A stretch of DNA of 64,000 nt. Origin: Tenacibaculum sp. 190524A05c. Lineage in GTDB: Bacteria > Bacteroidota > Bacteroidia > Flavobacteriales > Flavobacteriaceae. Shown here piece after piece: positions 34,228 to 44,042 of the stretch. The stretch's first letter is position 1. Each line of letters begins with the position of its first letter. Made by a program: the position numbers and the translations under genes. A model generated the notes under the pieces. That model was not told the DNA's origin and did no database searches. It saw only the letters and a list, made by a program, of their open reading frames with translations. The DNA lies in the NCBI RefSeq assembly GCF_964036595.1, contig NZ_OZ038523.1, forward strand, positions 1,578,501 to 1,642,500, written 5' to 3'.

Positions 34228-37200
34228 ATGAAAAAAATCTTAAATATACTTTACTCCACTCGTTTAATGGCTGTCCTATTTATTGTTTTTGCTGCAGCCA
34301 TGGGAATCGCAACTTTTATAGAAAATGATTTTGGAACTCAGACTGCCAAAAAACTAGTTTATAACGCATGGTGGTTCGAGTTAATAATGTTGTTTTTTGT
34401 AATCAACTTTTTTGGAAATATTTTCAGGTATCGCTTGTTGAGAAAAGAAAAATGGACTGTTTTTATGTTTCATATTGCTTTTCTTTTCATTTTAATTGGA
34501 GCTGGAATTACCCGCTACATTGGATATGAAGGAATGATGATTATTGACGAAGGAGAAACAACGAATACATTTTTATCTGAAACAAATTACTTAAATGTTA
34601 TCATTGATGATAATGCCTCGCAAAAAGCCTACGAAGAAAAACTTCTACTTTCTGCTTGGGGTAAAAATTCGTCTGAATTTTCTTTTGTATTCCAACCCAA
34701 TAAAAACAAACCAAAGCATGAAGTAAATTTTAAACTTGTTGACTTCATTCCTTGGGCAGAGAAAAAATTAATTTTAGATGAAAACGGTGTTGAATATTTA
34801 CATTTTGTAGAAAGTTCAAGTGGTACAAGACACGATCATTATATAAAAAGAGGAACAATTCAAAACATTCATAACATTCTAGTTGGTTTTGATGCTCCAA
34901 ATAGAAATGCTACTATTAACCTTTTTTATGTTGACGGAAGTTTAAAAATGACCTCTAAACAAGATGGAAATTGGTTAAGAATGGCTGATCAAAAACAAGG
35001 GAAAATTGTAAAAGATAGTGTTCAACATTTTCAATATACAACTTTACATTCTCTTAACGGTTTTCAATTTGTAGTTCCGAAACCTGCAGAGAAAGGAGAA
35101 ATGAAAACGGTAAGAGGAAAGAAAGACAATAAGAAATTTGACATTGTAATCTTCGATGTTACTACTAACGGAAAAACTGAACGCGTTGAGTTTTCAGGTG
35201 GACAGTTTAACACTAAAGGAAAAAAAGAATTCTCTATAGATAATTTAAATTTTAGAGCTTGGTACGGAGCAAAATTACTTCAAACTCCATTTAGTATAAA
35301 ACTGAATGATTTCCAATTAGAAAAATATCCTGGTTCCGAAAGTGCTTCTTCTTATGCAAGCGAAGTAACTGTAGTTGATAAAAATGAATCTTTTGATTAC
35401 CGAATTTTTATGAACCATATTCTAGACCATAAAGGATACAAATTTTTCCAAGCAAGTTATCAGAATGCTGGAGAGGCTATTGAACAAACTCATTTATCTG
35501 TAAATCATGATTTCTGGGGTACTTTTATAACTTATATTGGATACTCATTATTATATATAGGATTGATTTCTTCATTATTTGCAAAATACACTCGTTTTGA
35601 CGATTTAAAGAAAGGTCTAGTTAAAATTAGAAAAAAGAAAGCTGCTTTATTTATTCCTCTTTTTCTTCTTTCAACCGTTTGTTTAGCTCAACATAGTGCT
35701 CATGGAAACAATACCGACAACAGGTTAAGTGAACAGAAAGTTGATAGTATTCTTAAAGCTAATTTAGTGTCAGTTGAACATGCTGAAAAATTCAGTCATT
35801 TAGTAATCCAGGATGCAGGAGGTAGAATGAAACCTGCGCATACTTTTGCTTCTGAATTAGTAAGAAAAGTAGCTCAAACAGATAAGTTCAACGACATGAC
35901 TCCGAGTCAAGTTTTACTCTCTATTACTGAGAATCCTACTTTTTGGTTACAAGTTCCATTTATTTACTTAGAAGAAGGTAATTCTGAAATTAGAAAAATT
36001 CTAGGATTGAGTAAAGAAAGTACTCATGCTCGTTTTATAGATTTCTACGATGCTCAAGGAAACTCTAAGATTGGAAACTTAGTTATAGAAGCGCAAAAGA
36101 AGAAAATTCAAAATAAGTTTGAGAAAGACCTAGTAAAAATTGAACGAAGAATCTGGTTACTTTCTCAAGCATTAGGTGGTGGAATTTTAAAGATTTTCCC
36201 AATTCCAGGGAATGAAGAAAACAAATGGGTTTCTCAACCAGAAACTGCAACTGCTGGATTCAGAGCTACAGACTCTGTTTTTGTTAGACAGTCATTACCT
36301 GTTTACATGCAATTACTTCAAAAATCAAAAAAATCAGGAGACTATACTGAAGCCAATCAAATTCTAGACGGAATTAAAAAGTTCCAAAACAAATATGGAT
36401 CAGAAGTTATGCCATCAGATGACAAAGTAAATCTCGAAATAGCATACAACAAGATTAATATTTTTACAAAGTTATTCTTACTATATGGACTCTTCGGTTT
36501 CTTATTAATTGCTGCTGTAATCTTAAATATTTTCTCTCAGAAAAAATATGTGGGCTACATTGTAAAAGGTTTAATAGCCATTATTATAATGTTATTCATT
36601 TTCCACACTTTAGGATTGTTATCCCGATGGTATATTAGCGGAAACGCCCCTTGGAGTAATGCATATGAGAGTATCATATATGTGGCGTGGGCCACTATGC
36701 TTTTTGGGCTATACTTAGGAAGAAAATCTTCTTTAACTATTGGAGCTGCAACTTTTGTGTCTTGCGTAATTTTAATGATTGCGTTAGGTAATTGGTTAGA
36801 TCCAGAAATTGCAAACCTTCAGCCAGTATTGAATTCATGGTGGTTACTTGTTCATGTTTCTATTATTGTAGCTAGTTACGGCCCATTTTCACTAGGTATG
36901 GTATTGGGTGTAGTTTCATTAATACTAATGATTTTCACTACGGATAAGAATAAAAAGAAAATGGAAACCAACATAAAAGAACTTACTATTATTAATGAGA
37001 TGTCTTTAACAGTTGGTCTAGTCATGCTAACCGTTGGTAACTTTTTAGGTGGAATGTGGGCTAACGAAAGTTGGGGAAGATATTGGGGCTGGGACCCAAA
37101 AGAAACATGGGCTTTAATTTCTATTATGATTTATGCCTTTGTTCTTCACATGAGACTCATCCCAGGTTTACGAAGCAAATACACATTTAACTTGTGGTCT

Positions 37201-37383
37201 GTAATCGCTTATGCTTCAATTATGATGACGTATTTCGGAGTTAACTTTTATTTAGCAGGATTACATTCATATGCTAGTGGTGATAGAGTAATAACACCTA
37301 GTTCCGTATATTATTCTGTAGCTTTTGTAGCTATTATTGGATTATTCGCATGGTTTAAGCACAAAAAACTATATCGCAATTAA
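34228..37383 (+). CDS. Cytochrome c biogenesis protein, ResB-CcsA fusion
   Basis: Fusion of the two System II haem-delivery proteins, 1051 residues. The ResB-like N-terminal half has membrane helices near residues 12-32, 46-64, 76-96 and 424-446, around a large periplasmic domain. A second periplasmic segment (about 490-740) precedes the CcsA part, which has six or seven helices and the haem-handling WWD motif as WGRYWGWDPKETWALIS near residue 950. It should export haem and ligate it to CXXCH apocytochromes. Fusion length is usual for Bacteroidota. It is preceded by its own promoter; a DUF2892/TPR gene follows with a separate promoter. Confidence 0.95.
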   Translation: MKKILNILYSTRLMAVLFIVFAAAMGIATFIENDFGTQTAKKLVYNAWWFELIMLFFVINFFGNIFRYRLLRKEKWTVFMFHIAFLFILIGAGITRYIGYEGMMIIDEGETTNTFLSETNYLNVIIDDNASQKAYEEKLLLSAWGKNSSEFSFVFQPNKNKPKHEVNFKLVDFIPWAEKKLILDENGVEYLHFVESSSGTRHDHYIKRGTIQNIHNILVGFDAPNRNATINLFYVDGSLKMTSKQDGNWLRMADQKQGKIVKDSVQHFQYTTLHSLNGFQFVVPKPAEKGEMKTVRGKKDNKKFDIVIFDVTTNGKTERVEFSGGQFNTKGKKEFSIDNLNFRAWYGAKLLQTPFSIKLNDFQLEKYPGSESASSYASEVTVVDKNESFDYRIFMNHILDHKGYKFFQASYQNAGEAIEQTHLSVNHDFWGTFITYIGYSLLYIGLISSLFAKYTRFDDLKKGLVKIRKKKAALFIPLFLLSTVCLAQHSAHGNNTDNRLSEQKVDSILKANLVSVEHAEKFSHLVIQDAGGRMKPAHTFASELVRKVAQTDKFNDMTPSQVLLSITENPTFWLQVPFIYLEEGNSEIRKILGLSKESTHARFIDFYDAQGNSKIGNLVIEAQKKKIQNKFEKDLVKIERRIWLLSQALGGGILKIFPIPGNEENKWVSQPETATAGFRATDSVFVRQSLPVYMQLLQKSKKSGDYTEANQILDGIKKFQNKYGSEVMPSDDKVNLEIAYNKINIFTKLFLLYGLFGFLLIAAVILNIFSQKKYVGYIVKGLIAIIIMLFIFHTLGLLSRWYISGNAPWSNAYESIIYVAWATMLFGLYLGRKSSLTIGAATFVSCVILMIALGNWLDPEIANLQPVLNSWWLLVHVSIIVASYGPFSLGMVLGVVSLILMIFTTDKNKKKMETNIKELTIINEMSLTVGLVMLTVGNFLGGMWANESWGRYWGWDPKETWALISIMIYAFVLHMRLIPGLRSKYTFNLWSVIAYASIMMTYFGVNFYLAGLHSYASGDRVITPSSVYYSVAFVAIIGLFAWFKHKKLYRN

Positions 37384-37403
37384 GCCGATTAGGTTTAAAA
37401 ATG

Positions 37404-37411
37404 TACATTTG
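37404..37411 (+). promoter_or_regulatory. -7 promoter element for the small TPR gene
   Basis: TACATTTG matches TAnnTTTG exactly, 21 bases before the ATG. Confidence 0.65.
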
Positions 37412-37432
37412 CCAATCAAATAAAAAACAACT

Positions 37433-37948
37433 ATGTTCAATAAAAATATAAAACTAATTCTAGCAGTATTAACAGCAGCATGGGCTGTTTATGAATTTTC
37501 ACAAGGACATATAGGTAATGGTCTTGCAATTTTATTACTTACTGGTATTTTTATTTTATTTTATTTTAAAAATGAATTCATTTTACTTGCCTTTTTACAA
37601 TTAAGAAAGCAAAACTTTGAAGGAGCTAAAAATTGGCTAGCCTATATTAAAAATCCAGAAGCTGCTTTAACTGTTAAACAACAAGGTTATTATAACTACC
37701 TACATGGTATTATGCTTTCTCAAACTAACATTACTCAAGCAGAGAAATTTTTAAAAAAAGCTGTTAAGTTAGGTTTATCTATGGATCACGATTTGGCAAT
37801 GGCCAAATTACAATTAGCTGGAATAGCTATGACGAAAAGAAGAAAAAGGGAAGCTACAACATTAATGAATGAAGCTAAGAAGTTAGATAAGCATGGAATG
37901 TTAAAAGAACAACTACAAATGTTAAAACAACAAATGAAGAAGATTTAA
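37433..37948 (+). CDS. Membrane-anchored TPR-like protein (DUF2892-type N-terminus)
   Basis: A 171-residue protein with two hydrophobic segments at about residues 8-24 and 28-54, then a helical cytoplasmic domain. The helical part has TPR-like pairs: a YLHGIMLSQTNITQAEKFL unit near residue 90 followed by KAVKLGLSMDHDLAMAKLQ and a C-terminal basic helix. I associate the N-terminus with DUF2892. A role as scaffold near the membrane is plausible but unproven. It lies between ccsBA and the polysaccharide genes and seems to be a separate unit. Confidence 0.75.
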   Translation: MFNKNIKLILAVLTAAWAVYEFSQGHIGNGLAILLLTGIFILFYFKNEFILLAFLQLRKQNFEGAKNWLAYIKNPEAALTVKQQGYYNYLHGIMLSQTNITQAEKFLKKAVKLGLSMDHDLAMAKLQLAGIAMTKRRKREATTLMNEAKKLDKHGMLKEQLQMLKQQMKKI

Positions 37949-37955
37949 CTTCTAA

Positions 37956-37984
37956 TTTGGTTTAAACAATATATTGTATCTTTA
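37956..37984 (+). promoter_or_regulatory. Possible promoter for the polysaccharide operon
   Basis: TTTG (37956-37959), a 17-base spacer, and TATCTTTA (37977-37984), one mismatch from TAnnTTTG. It lies 20 bases before the ATG of the dehydratase gene. Confidence 0.4.
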
Positions 37985-38004
37985 TCCTGGTTTGACTCTG
38001 AAAA

Positions 38005-39906
38005 ATGATTAGAAACTTTCTTTTAAAAGCTTTAAACAGGCACGCCTCACATTGGGTAGTGCTATTAATTGACACTCTTCTTGTTGCATTATCTTTCATT
38101 TTAGCTTACACCGTAAGATTTAATGCATCTTTAAATTTTAATACTGGAAATCTTGCTTATCAAATCCCATTTGTATCGTTTATATTTCTTGTGTGCTTTT
38201 GGTTTGTAGGCTCAAATAGAGGAATTATCAGACATACTGGTACAAGAGACGCTTTTAATGTTTTTATAGGAGTTACCATCGCATCTATGAGTATTATCTT
38301 TATAGTTGCAATTAATAATGTATACGAGGTTTTGCCTTCTTACACAATTCCCAAAACCATAATTCTTATACATTATTTTATTACAGTTTTTGTCCTAATT
38401 GTAAGTCGATTCATATTTAAAGCATTTTATGAAATTATTTCTTCAGAGTTAAAAGACATAACTAATGTAATGATTTATGGTGCTGGAGATTCTGGTTTGA
38501 TTACATACGGAGCTCTTAATAGAGATACAAAAAACAATTATGAAGTAATTGGATTTATTGACGATGATAGGAATAAGGTCGGGAAAAAAATAGATAGAGT
38601 AAAAATTTACCATAGATCTGAGATTGACAAGAAATTCATTGAGAAAAAAGAAGTTGACGAGATCATTTTCTCCATTCAGAATATAAAATCAGAAAGACTA
38701 TTATTTTTAACAGATAAAACTCTAGAACTTGGAGTAAAGCCTAAAATAGTTCCACCTTTATCTAATTGGATTGGTGGGGATTTTGAAGCTAATCAAATTA
38801 AACAAGTAAAAATTGAAGATTTACTAGATCGTAAACCTATATCTATTGATAATCCAATAGTAAAGCGTGACGTTAATAATAAAGTTGTTTTAGTAACTGG
38901 TGCTGCTGGTTCTATTGGAAGTGAAATATCACGCCAAATAAGTAAATATAATCATAAACATCTTATTTTAGTTGATCAGGCAGAATCTCCCTTATACGAA
39001 ATTCAACAAGAATTAGTGCGTCAGGGTATCGAGAATTTCACATCTATTGTAGCCGATGTTCGTGACATCCAAAGAATGGAATCAGTTTTCGAAGAATTTA
39101 AACCTAACAAAGTCTATCATGCAGCGGCCTATAAACATGTCCCTTTAATGGAAGACAGCCCTTATGAAGCAATAAAAATAAATGTAGGTGGTACTAAAAT
39201 TATAGCAGATTTATCTATTAAATACAATGTTGAAAGGTTTGTTATGGTTTCGACTGATAAAGCAGTTAACCCCACAAATGTTATGGGAGCTACGAAAAGA
39301 GTCGCTGAAATGTATATATCTTGTCTTAGTTCAAAATCTAATACAACAAAATTTACTACAACTCGTTTTGGAAATGTATTAGGTTCTAATGGCTCTGTAA
39401 TACCTTTATTTAAAAAACAAATAGAAGCTGGTGGTCCTCTAACAGTTACTCACAAGAATATTACGAGATATTTTATGACAATACCTGAAGCTTGTCAGTT
39501 AGTTCTAGAGGCTGGTACTATGGGAGATGGAGGTGAAATCTACATTTTTGATATGGGTAAATCTGTAAAGATTTTTGATATTGCAAAACGAATGATACAC
39601 CTTTCTGGGTTAAAATATCCAGAAGACATCGATATTAAAATTACAGGTTTAAGACCAGGCGAAAAACTTTATGAAGAATTATTAGCCAATGGTGAAAATA
39701 CAACACCGACCTATCATGAGAAAATAATGATTGCCAAGAATCAAAAAATAGACACTAATCTATTCAAATCAAAAATAGAACAATTGTGTATTGAAAACAT
39801 TAAAAATGACAATGGTTTATCCGTTAAATTACTCAAAGAAATAGTACCTGAGTACAAATCAAATAATTCTGTTTACGAAAAACTAGATGTTCAAAAAACA
39901 AATTAA
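38005..39906 (+). CDS. Membrane-bound UDP-sugar 4,6-dehydratase (CapD/WbpM type)
   Basis: Makes a 4-keto-6-deoxy sugar nucleotide, probably from UDP-GlcNAc, for surface polysaccharide. The 633-residue protein has four membrane helices in the first 140 residues, a first Rossmann-like domain with MIYGAGDSGLITYGAL near residue 155, then the catalytic SDR domain with GAAGSIGSEI near residue 300. The family stretches HAAAYKHVPLME near residue 373 and STDKAVNPTNVMGATKR near residue 418 are present; the usual SxxxYxxxK Tyr is replaced in this class by Met in that stretch. It heads an operon with the export proteins that follow. Exact sugar is unknown. Confidence 0.93.
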   Translation: MIRNFLLKALNRHASHWVVLLIDTLLVALSFILAYTVRFNASLNFNTGNLAYQIPFVSFIFLVCFWFVGSNRGIIRHTGTRDAFNVFIGVTIASMSIIFIVAINNVYEVLPSYTIPKTIILIHYFITVFVLIVSRFIFKAFYEIISSELKDITNVMIYGAGDSGLITYGALNRDTKNNYEVIGFIDDDRNKVGKKIDRVKIYHRSEIDKKFIEKKEVDEIIFSIQNIKSERLLFLTDKTLELGVKPKIVPPLSNWIGGDFEANQIKQVKIEDLLDRKPISIDNPIVKRDVNNKVVLVTGAAGSIGSEISRQISKYNHKHLILVDQAESPLYEIQQELVRQGIENFTSIVADVRDIQRMESVFEEFKPNKVYHAAAYKHVPLMEDSPYEAIKINVGGTKIIADLSIKYNVERFVMVSTDKAVNPTNVMGATKRVAEMYISCLSSKSNTTKFTTTRFGNVLGSNGSVIPLFKKQIEAGGPLTVTHKNITRYFMTIPEACQLVLEAGTMGDGGEIYIFDMGKSVKIFDIAKRMIHLSGLKYPEDIDIKITGLRPGEKLYEELLANGENTTPTYHEKIMIAKNQKIDTNLFKSKIEQLCIENIKNDNGLSVKLLKEIVPEYKSNNSVYEKLDVQKTN

Positions 39907-39934
39907 ATTGATTACTTTCGCAAAAAATTTACAC

Positions 39935-40705
39935 ATGCAAAAAGCAAAAATAATTCTCCTAATACTTGTTACAATTAGCATTACTTCTTGTGTTTCTAAA
40001 AAGAACATAACCTATTTTCAAAATGACGCTATAGAACAAGCCAAAGTATCCAATTCTTATAAAACGGTATTTAAGCCAGATGATTTGTTACAGATAACAG
40101 TATCAGCTGTAGATTTCGAAACTGTTAAACCGTTCAACTTACCTGCTGTAAGCTTTGCTACAACTACTGATCGAGCTATTGGAACCCCTCAACAACAAAC
40201 TTATCTCATCGATAATGAAGGTAACATAGATTTCCCTGTTATTGGTAAACTTAAAATTGGAGGACTTACGAGACAAGAAACTATTACCTTACTAAAAAAT
40301 AAGCTAGATCCTGATTATGTAAAAAATCCAACTATAAATATTAGAATTGCAAACTATACCATTACTGTTTTAGGCGATGTAAGGAAACCTGGTACATATA
40401 CAATACCTAATGAACGTATAACAATTCTAGAAGCAATTGGTTTAGCTGGTGATTTAAACATTACAGGTAAAAGAAATACAGTGAAAGTATTTAGAGAGAT
40501 TGATGGAAAGAAAAAACAATTTGATATTGATTTAAGATCAAATAAAATATTTACGTCTCCTGTTTATTATCTTCAACAGAATGATTTGGTATATGTAGAT
40601 CCTAATAAATCATCATCTCAAGATGCTGCCTTCAATCGAAATACAGGGCTTTTCGTATCTATAGGATCCATAATAGTTTCTTTAATCGCCGTATTAACAA
40701 GATAA
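39935..40705 (+). CDS. Polysaccharide export lipoprotein (Wza-like)
   Basis: Outer-membrane export component, 256 residues from the ATG at 39935; an earlier start would overlap the previous gene and obscure the lipoprotein signal. The signal ends ITSC (Cys19). A Poly_export domain with YRLxxxDxL-like FKPDDLLQITVSAVDFE follows, then a SLBB domain with ITVLGDVRKPGTYTIPNERIT. The C-terminus has a hydrophobic helix (GLFVSIGSIIVSLIAVLTR), as in Wza where it forms the outer-membrane barrel. It should form the channel that works with the tyrosine kinase encoded next. Confidence 0.92.
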   Translation: MQKAKIILLILVTISITSCVSKKNITYFQNDAIEQAKVSNSYKTVFKPDDLLQITVSAVDFETVKPFNLPAVSFATTTDRAIGTPQQQTYLIDNEGNIDFPVIGKLKIGGLTRQETITLLKNKLDPDYVKNPTINIRIANYTITVLGDVRKPGTYTIPNERITILEAIGLAGDLNITGKRNTVKVFREIDGKKKQFDIDLRSNKIFTSPVYYLQQNDLVYVDPNKSSSQDAAFNRNTGLFVSIGSIIVSLIAVLTR

Positions 40706-40715
40706 ATTCTCTTCA

Positions 40716-43127
40716 ATGAATATCAATATTAATAAACCACAAATAGAAGAGCATGAAACCATTAATATAAGAGCTGAATTAGAGAAGTATCTTATTCACT
40801 GGAAATGGTTTGTATTAGGTATGATAGTCAGTTTAGCACTAGCATTCTTATATTTAAGGTATAGCACACCCAAGTTTACAGCTTCTTCAAAAATAATGAT
40901 TAAGGATAATAAAAAATCCGGAATATCAGCAGAATTAGAAGCCTTTAAAGATTTGGGAATAGTTGGTGCGGGATCAAGTAACAACCCTGATAATGAGATT
41001 GAAATATTAAAGTCCAGAAAAATTTTACGTAAAGTTGTAAAGAAATTAAATCTTAATGTAAAATATATCTCAGAAGGACGAGTTAAGAATTCTGAAATTT
41101 ATAATAAAACTCCTGTTTTATTTAATCTTTCAGATTCATTATTCTTTTCAAAAAATAGTAAATCTTTCTCTTTTTCAGTTTTAATTAAAAATGAAAATCA
41201 ATTTGATATTTTTGATATTGAAGGTAACCTCATCAAAGAGAATTTAAATTTTGATGAAAAATTTAATCTAACTCTACAACACTATTCTAACACCTTTAAT
41301 TTAGAAAGTATATCACTACTGAAAACACCATTTTTTAACAATGAATATGTAAATAATAAGATTATCATTAATATTTATTCTGACAACTTAATTATAGATG
41401 GTCTTATTAATAGTGTCGCTATTGCTCCTATAAATAAGAATTCAAGTGTTCTTAAACTTTCTTTACAATCATCGGTTCTTCAAAAAGCGGAAGATGTATT
41501 AGATGAATTAGTTCACCAATATAATCTTGACGCAAAAAATGATAAAAGCGAAGTTTCAAGAAAAACTGTTGAATTCATTAATGAAAGATTAGACAACGTT
41601 GGTGGAGAATTAGCTATCGTAGATGATAATGTCAAAAACTTCAAAAAGAAAAATCGTGTGACTGATATTCAATCCGAAGCACAATTAGTTCTTGAGACAA
41701 GTACTTTAAACAAACAAAAATTAATTGATGCCAATATTCAGTTAAGTATTGTAAAATCTTTAAAAGAGGAACTATCAAAATCAGAAGATATTCTTCCTGT
41801 TAACTTAGGATTACAGGATCCTAATGTTGCTAGATACATTTCCGATTATAATCAATTATTAAGTAAAAAAAGGCGTTTACTCAAAAGTGCTGGAGAGAAG
41901 AACTCTATAATTGTAGAAATTCAAGAGAATATTAATAGTATTAGAAAAAGTTTAGAAAACAGTCTTGAAAATCAACAAAGATCTATTCAATTAAACGTTA
42001 ATAATTTAGTTAGTGAGGCAAATAGATTCAACTCAAAAATTTCCTCTATCCCATCAAAAGAAAGAGAATTTTTAGACATTGCAAGGCAACAAGAAATAAT
42101 TGCTGGATTATACACATATTTATTGAAGAAAAAAGAAGAAACAGCTATATCACTCGCTGTTACTGTTCCTAACGCCAAAATTATAGATAAAGCCTATGGA
42201 TCAGGCGTTCCAGTTTCTCCTAAAAAACGTATTATATTTCTCGGAGCTTTAGTTTTAGGATTAATTATTCCTTTCATTATAATATATTTAAGAGATTTAC
42301 TTGACACTAAAGTCCATACTAAAAAGGATATTCAAGATTTAACTTCGGTTCCTTTTATAGGTGATATTCCTCATTCAGAAACAAAGGAAAAGATAGTAGT
42401 TGGAACAGATGCAAGATCGAGTGCAGCTGAAGCATTTAGATTAGTTAGGACTAACTTAGACTTTATGCTAACTGGAAATGAAAAATCTAATCAAGGAAAG
42501 ACTATATTCATTACTTCAACTACAAGTGGTGAAGGAAAATCTTTTATCTCTATAAATTTATCAGCCACATTAGCTTTATCAGGTAAGAAAGTTATTCTGG
42601 TAGGAATGGATTTAAGGGCGCCAAAAGTAACAGAATATTTAAACATCCCAGAGCGAAAAGGGATAACGAACTATATTACGAATAATGACATATCAATAGA
42701 TTCTTTGAAATTTAGAGTTCCTGAATTAAAAGATCTTGATATAATTGCATCTGGTGTAATTCCTCCAAACCCTGCTGAGTTGTTAATGTCACCTAGAATA
42801 GATGAGTTATTTGAAACATTAAGAAATGATTATGATTATGTTCTTGTTGATACAGCACCAGTTAATTTAGTAACAGACACTTTATTAATTTCTAAATATG
42901 CTGATGTTTTCTTATATGTTAGTAGAGCAAATTATTTAGATAAACGATTATTAGCCGTGCCTGATACATTATATAGAGAAAATAAACTTCCAAACATGGC
43001 AATAATACTTAACGATACCGATATGAAACGTGGATATGGTTATGGATACGGTTATGGTTATGGCTATGGGTATGGTAATATTCAAGAGGAAAATAATAAA
43101 CCTTGGTACAAAAAGTTATTTAGTTAA
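40716..43127 (+). CDS. Polysaccharide co-polymerase with tyrosine kinase domain (Wzc-like)
   Basis: Controls chain length and export of a surface polysaccharide. The 803-residue protein has two membrane helices (about residues 33-50 and 508-527) around a periplasmic coiled-coil Wzz domain. The cytoplasmic BY-kinase has Walker A SGEGKS with GEGKS at 605-609, Walker A' of the form VILVGMDLRAPK near residue 627, and Walker B VLVDTAP near residue 710. The C-terminal tail has seven tyrosines alternating with glycine (residues 773-787), the presumed autophosphorylation cluster, followed by a basic end. A CpsB-type phosphatase is encoded convergently next door and probably reverses the phosphorylation. 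Confidence 0.95.
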   Translation: MNININKPQIEEHETINIRAELEKYLIHWKWFVLGMIVSLALAFLYLRYSTPKFTASSKIMIKDNKKSGISAELEAFKDLGIVGAGSSNNPDNEIEILKSRKILRKVVKKLNLNVKYISEGRVKNSEIYNKTPVLFNLSDSLFFSKNSKSFSFSVLIKNENQFDIFDIEGNLIKENLNFDEKFNLTLQHYSNTFNLESISLLKTPFFNNEYVNNKIIINIYSDNLIIDGLINSVAIAPINKNSSVLKLSLQSSVLQKAEDVLDELVHQYNLDAKNDKSEVSRKTVEFINERLDNVGGELAIVDDNVKNFKKKNRVTDIQSEAQLVLETSTLNKQKLIDANIQLSIVKSLKEELSKSEDILPVNLGLQDPNVARYISDYNQLLSKKRRLLKSAGEKNSIIVEIQENINSIRKSLENSLENQQRSIQLNVNNLVSEANRFNSKISSIPSKEREFLDIARQQEIIAGLYTYLLKKKEETAISLAVTVPNAKIIDKAYGSGVPVSPKKRIIFLGALVLGLIIPFIIIYLRDLLDTKVHTKKDIQDLTSVPFIGDIPHSETKEKIVVGTDARSSAAEAFRLVRTNLDFMLTGNEKSNQGKTIFITSTTSGEGKSFISINLSATLALSGKKVILVGMDLRAPKVTEYLNIPERKGITNYITNNDISIDSLKFRVPELKDLDIIASGVIPPNPAELLMSPRIDELFETLRNDYDYVLVDTAPVNLVTDTLLISKYADVFLYVSRANYLDKRLLAVPDTLYRENKLPNMAIILNDTDMKRGYGYGYGYGYGYGYGNIQEENNKPWYKKLFS

Positions 43128-43130
43128 AAT

Positions 43131-43159
43131 AAAAAAGGAGCTTAAGAAGCTCCTTTTTT
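43131..43159. terminator. Bidirectional terminator between kinase and phosphatase genes
   Basis: AAAAAAGGAGCTT (43131-43143) pairs exactly with AAGCTCCTTTTTT (43147-43159) around a 3-base loop; T-runs occur on both strands. Confidence 0.9.
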
Positions 43160-43160
43160 A

Positions 43161-43898
43161 TTAGTAGAATTTTGAATTATTCTTAATTAATCCCTCTATA
43201 TTCTTCTTTATTTTTTTTGTTCCTATCTTTTCTAATAATCGTAAATGATTTTTATGATGCGTATCAGTTCCGACAAAATCGTATAAATTCTCTTTCAGTA
43301 ATTTCTCAGCGGTTTTCTTCACACTCGTACCATACTGTTCAGTTAAAGACAGTAAATTCAACTGAAATAAACAACCCGCTTTTTTTAATTTATAATAACT
43401 TTGAAAATCATTATGGTAAAAATTGTATCGTTCTGGATGAGCTAAAACAGGTTTATACCCTTTTAACTGAATTTCAAAAAGAATATCATAAAGGTTAATA
43501 GGAGCATTAAAATATGACATCTCAACTAATATTATATTATCCTTTAACGGAAGTATATCGTTTTTCTCTAATCGTTCAGAAAACCGCTCATCCATCATAT
43601 ATTCAGCCGCAGCATCAATCCTAACATCATTAAAGCCTCTCTCTTTAAGTACTTCCCTCACTTCTTCAAGTTTGTTCTTAATCGTTTCTGTTGAATTAGG
43701 ATAAACATCTCCTAATACATGAGGTGTTGTAATAAAGTTTTTAATTCCGAAAGAATGCATCTTAGTGATTAAGGCTATGGAGTCCTCAATGTTCTTAGCA
43801 CCATCATCAATACCCGGTAACAAATGAGAATGTATATCTACAAATAAATCACCAAAAATTTCATTCAGTGGAATCGTCTTTTCTTTAAAGAAAAACAT
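43161..43898 (-). CDS. Tyrosine-protein phosphatase (CpsB/CapC/YwqE, PHP family)
   Basis: Metal-dependent phosphatase of the PHP superfamily that dephosphorylates BY-kinases, allowing the capsule machinery to cycle. The 245-residue protein starts at the ATG at 43898. Metal-binding motifs are DIHSHLLPGIDDGA near residue 20, TTPHV near residue 56, a VLAHPERY near residue 151, and GTDTHH near residue 211. It has its own -7 element at 43921-43928 and faces the Wzc-like gene across a shared terminator, so kinase and phosphatase are regulated separately but linked in position. Confidence 0.92.
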   Translation of the reverse strand: MFFFKEKTIPLNEIFGDLFVDIHSHLLPGIDDGAKNIEDSIALITKMHSFGIKNFITTPHVLGDVYPNSTETIKNKLEEVREVLKERGFNDVRIDAAAEYMMDERFSERLEKNDILPLKDNIILVEMSYFNAPINLYDILFEIQLKGYKPVLAHPERYNFYHNDFQSYYKLKKAGCLFQLNLLSLTEQYGTSVKKTAEKLLKENLYDFVGTDTHHKNHLRLLEKIGTKKIKKNIEGLIKNNSKFY

Positions 43899-43920
43899 AA
43901 TTATCAATTTTCTTACTAAA

Positions 43921-43928
43921 CAAAATTA
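43921..43928 (-). promoter_or_regulatory. -7 promoter element for the phosphatase gene
   Basis: On the minus strand this reads TAATTTTG, matching TAnnTTTG, 22 bases upstream of the ATG at 43898. Confidence 0.55.
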
Positions 43929-43989
43929 CTGTTTTTTACACAAAAATCTACTTTATTTATTTCGAAAACGATTGAGTTTTATCAAGCTA

Positions 43990-44020
43990 TTGTATAAGAT
44001 AAATTGAAAATATATATTTG
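43990..44020 (+). promoter_or_regulatory. Promoter for the sugar kinase gene (-33 and -7)
   Basis: TTG at 43990-43992, a 20-base spacer, then TATATTTG at 44013-44020 matching TAnnTTTG. The ATG follows 22 bases later. Confidence 0.65.
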
Positions 44021-44042
44021 AATAACTCAATGAATTATAGAG

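Noticed and set aside
43032..43076. Short tandem repeat as a possible CRISPR-like or satellite array
   Set aside because: It is an in-frame Gly-Tyr coding repeat at the end of the Wzc-like kinase, with no spacers.
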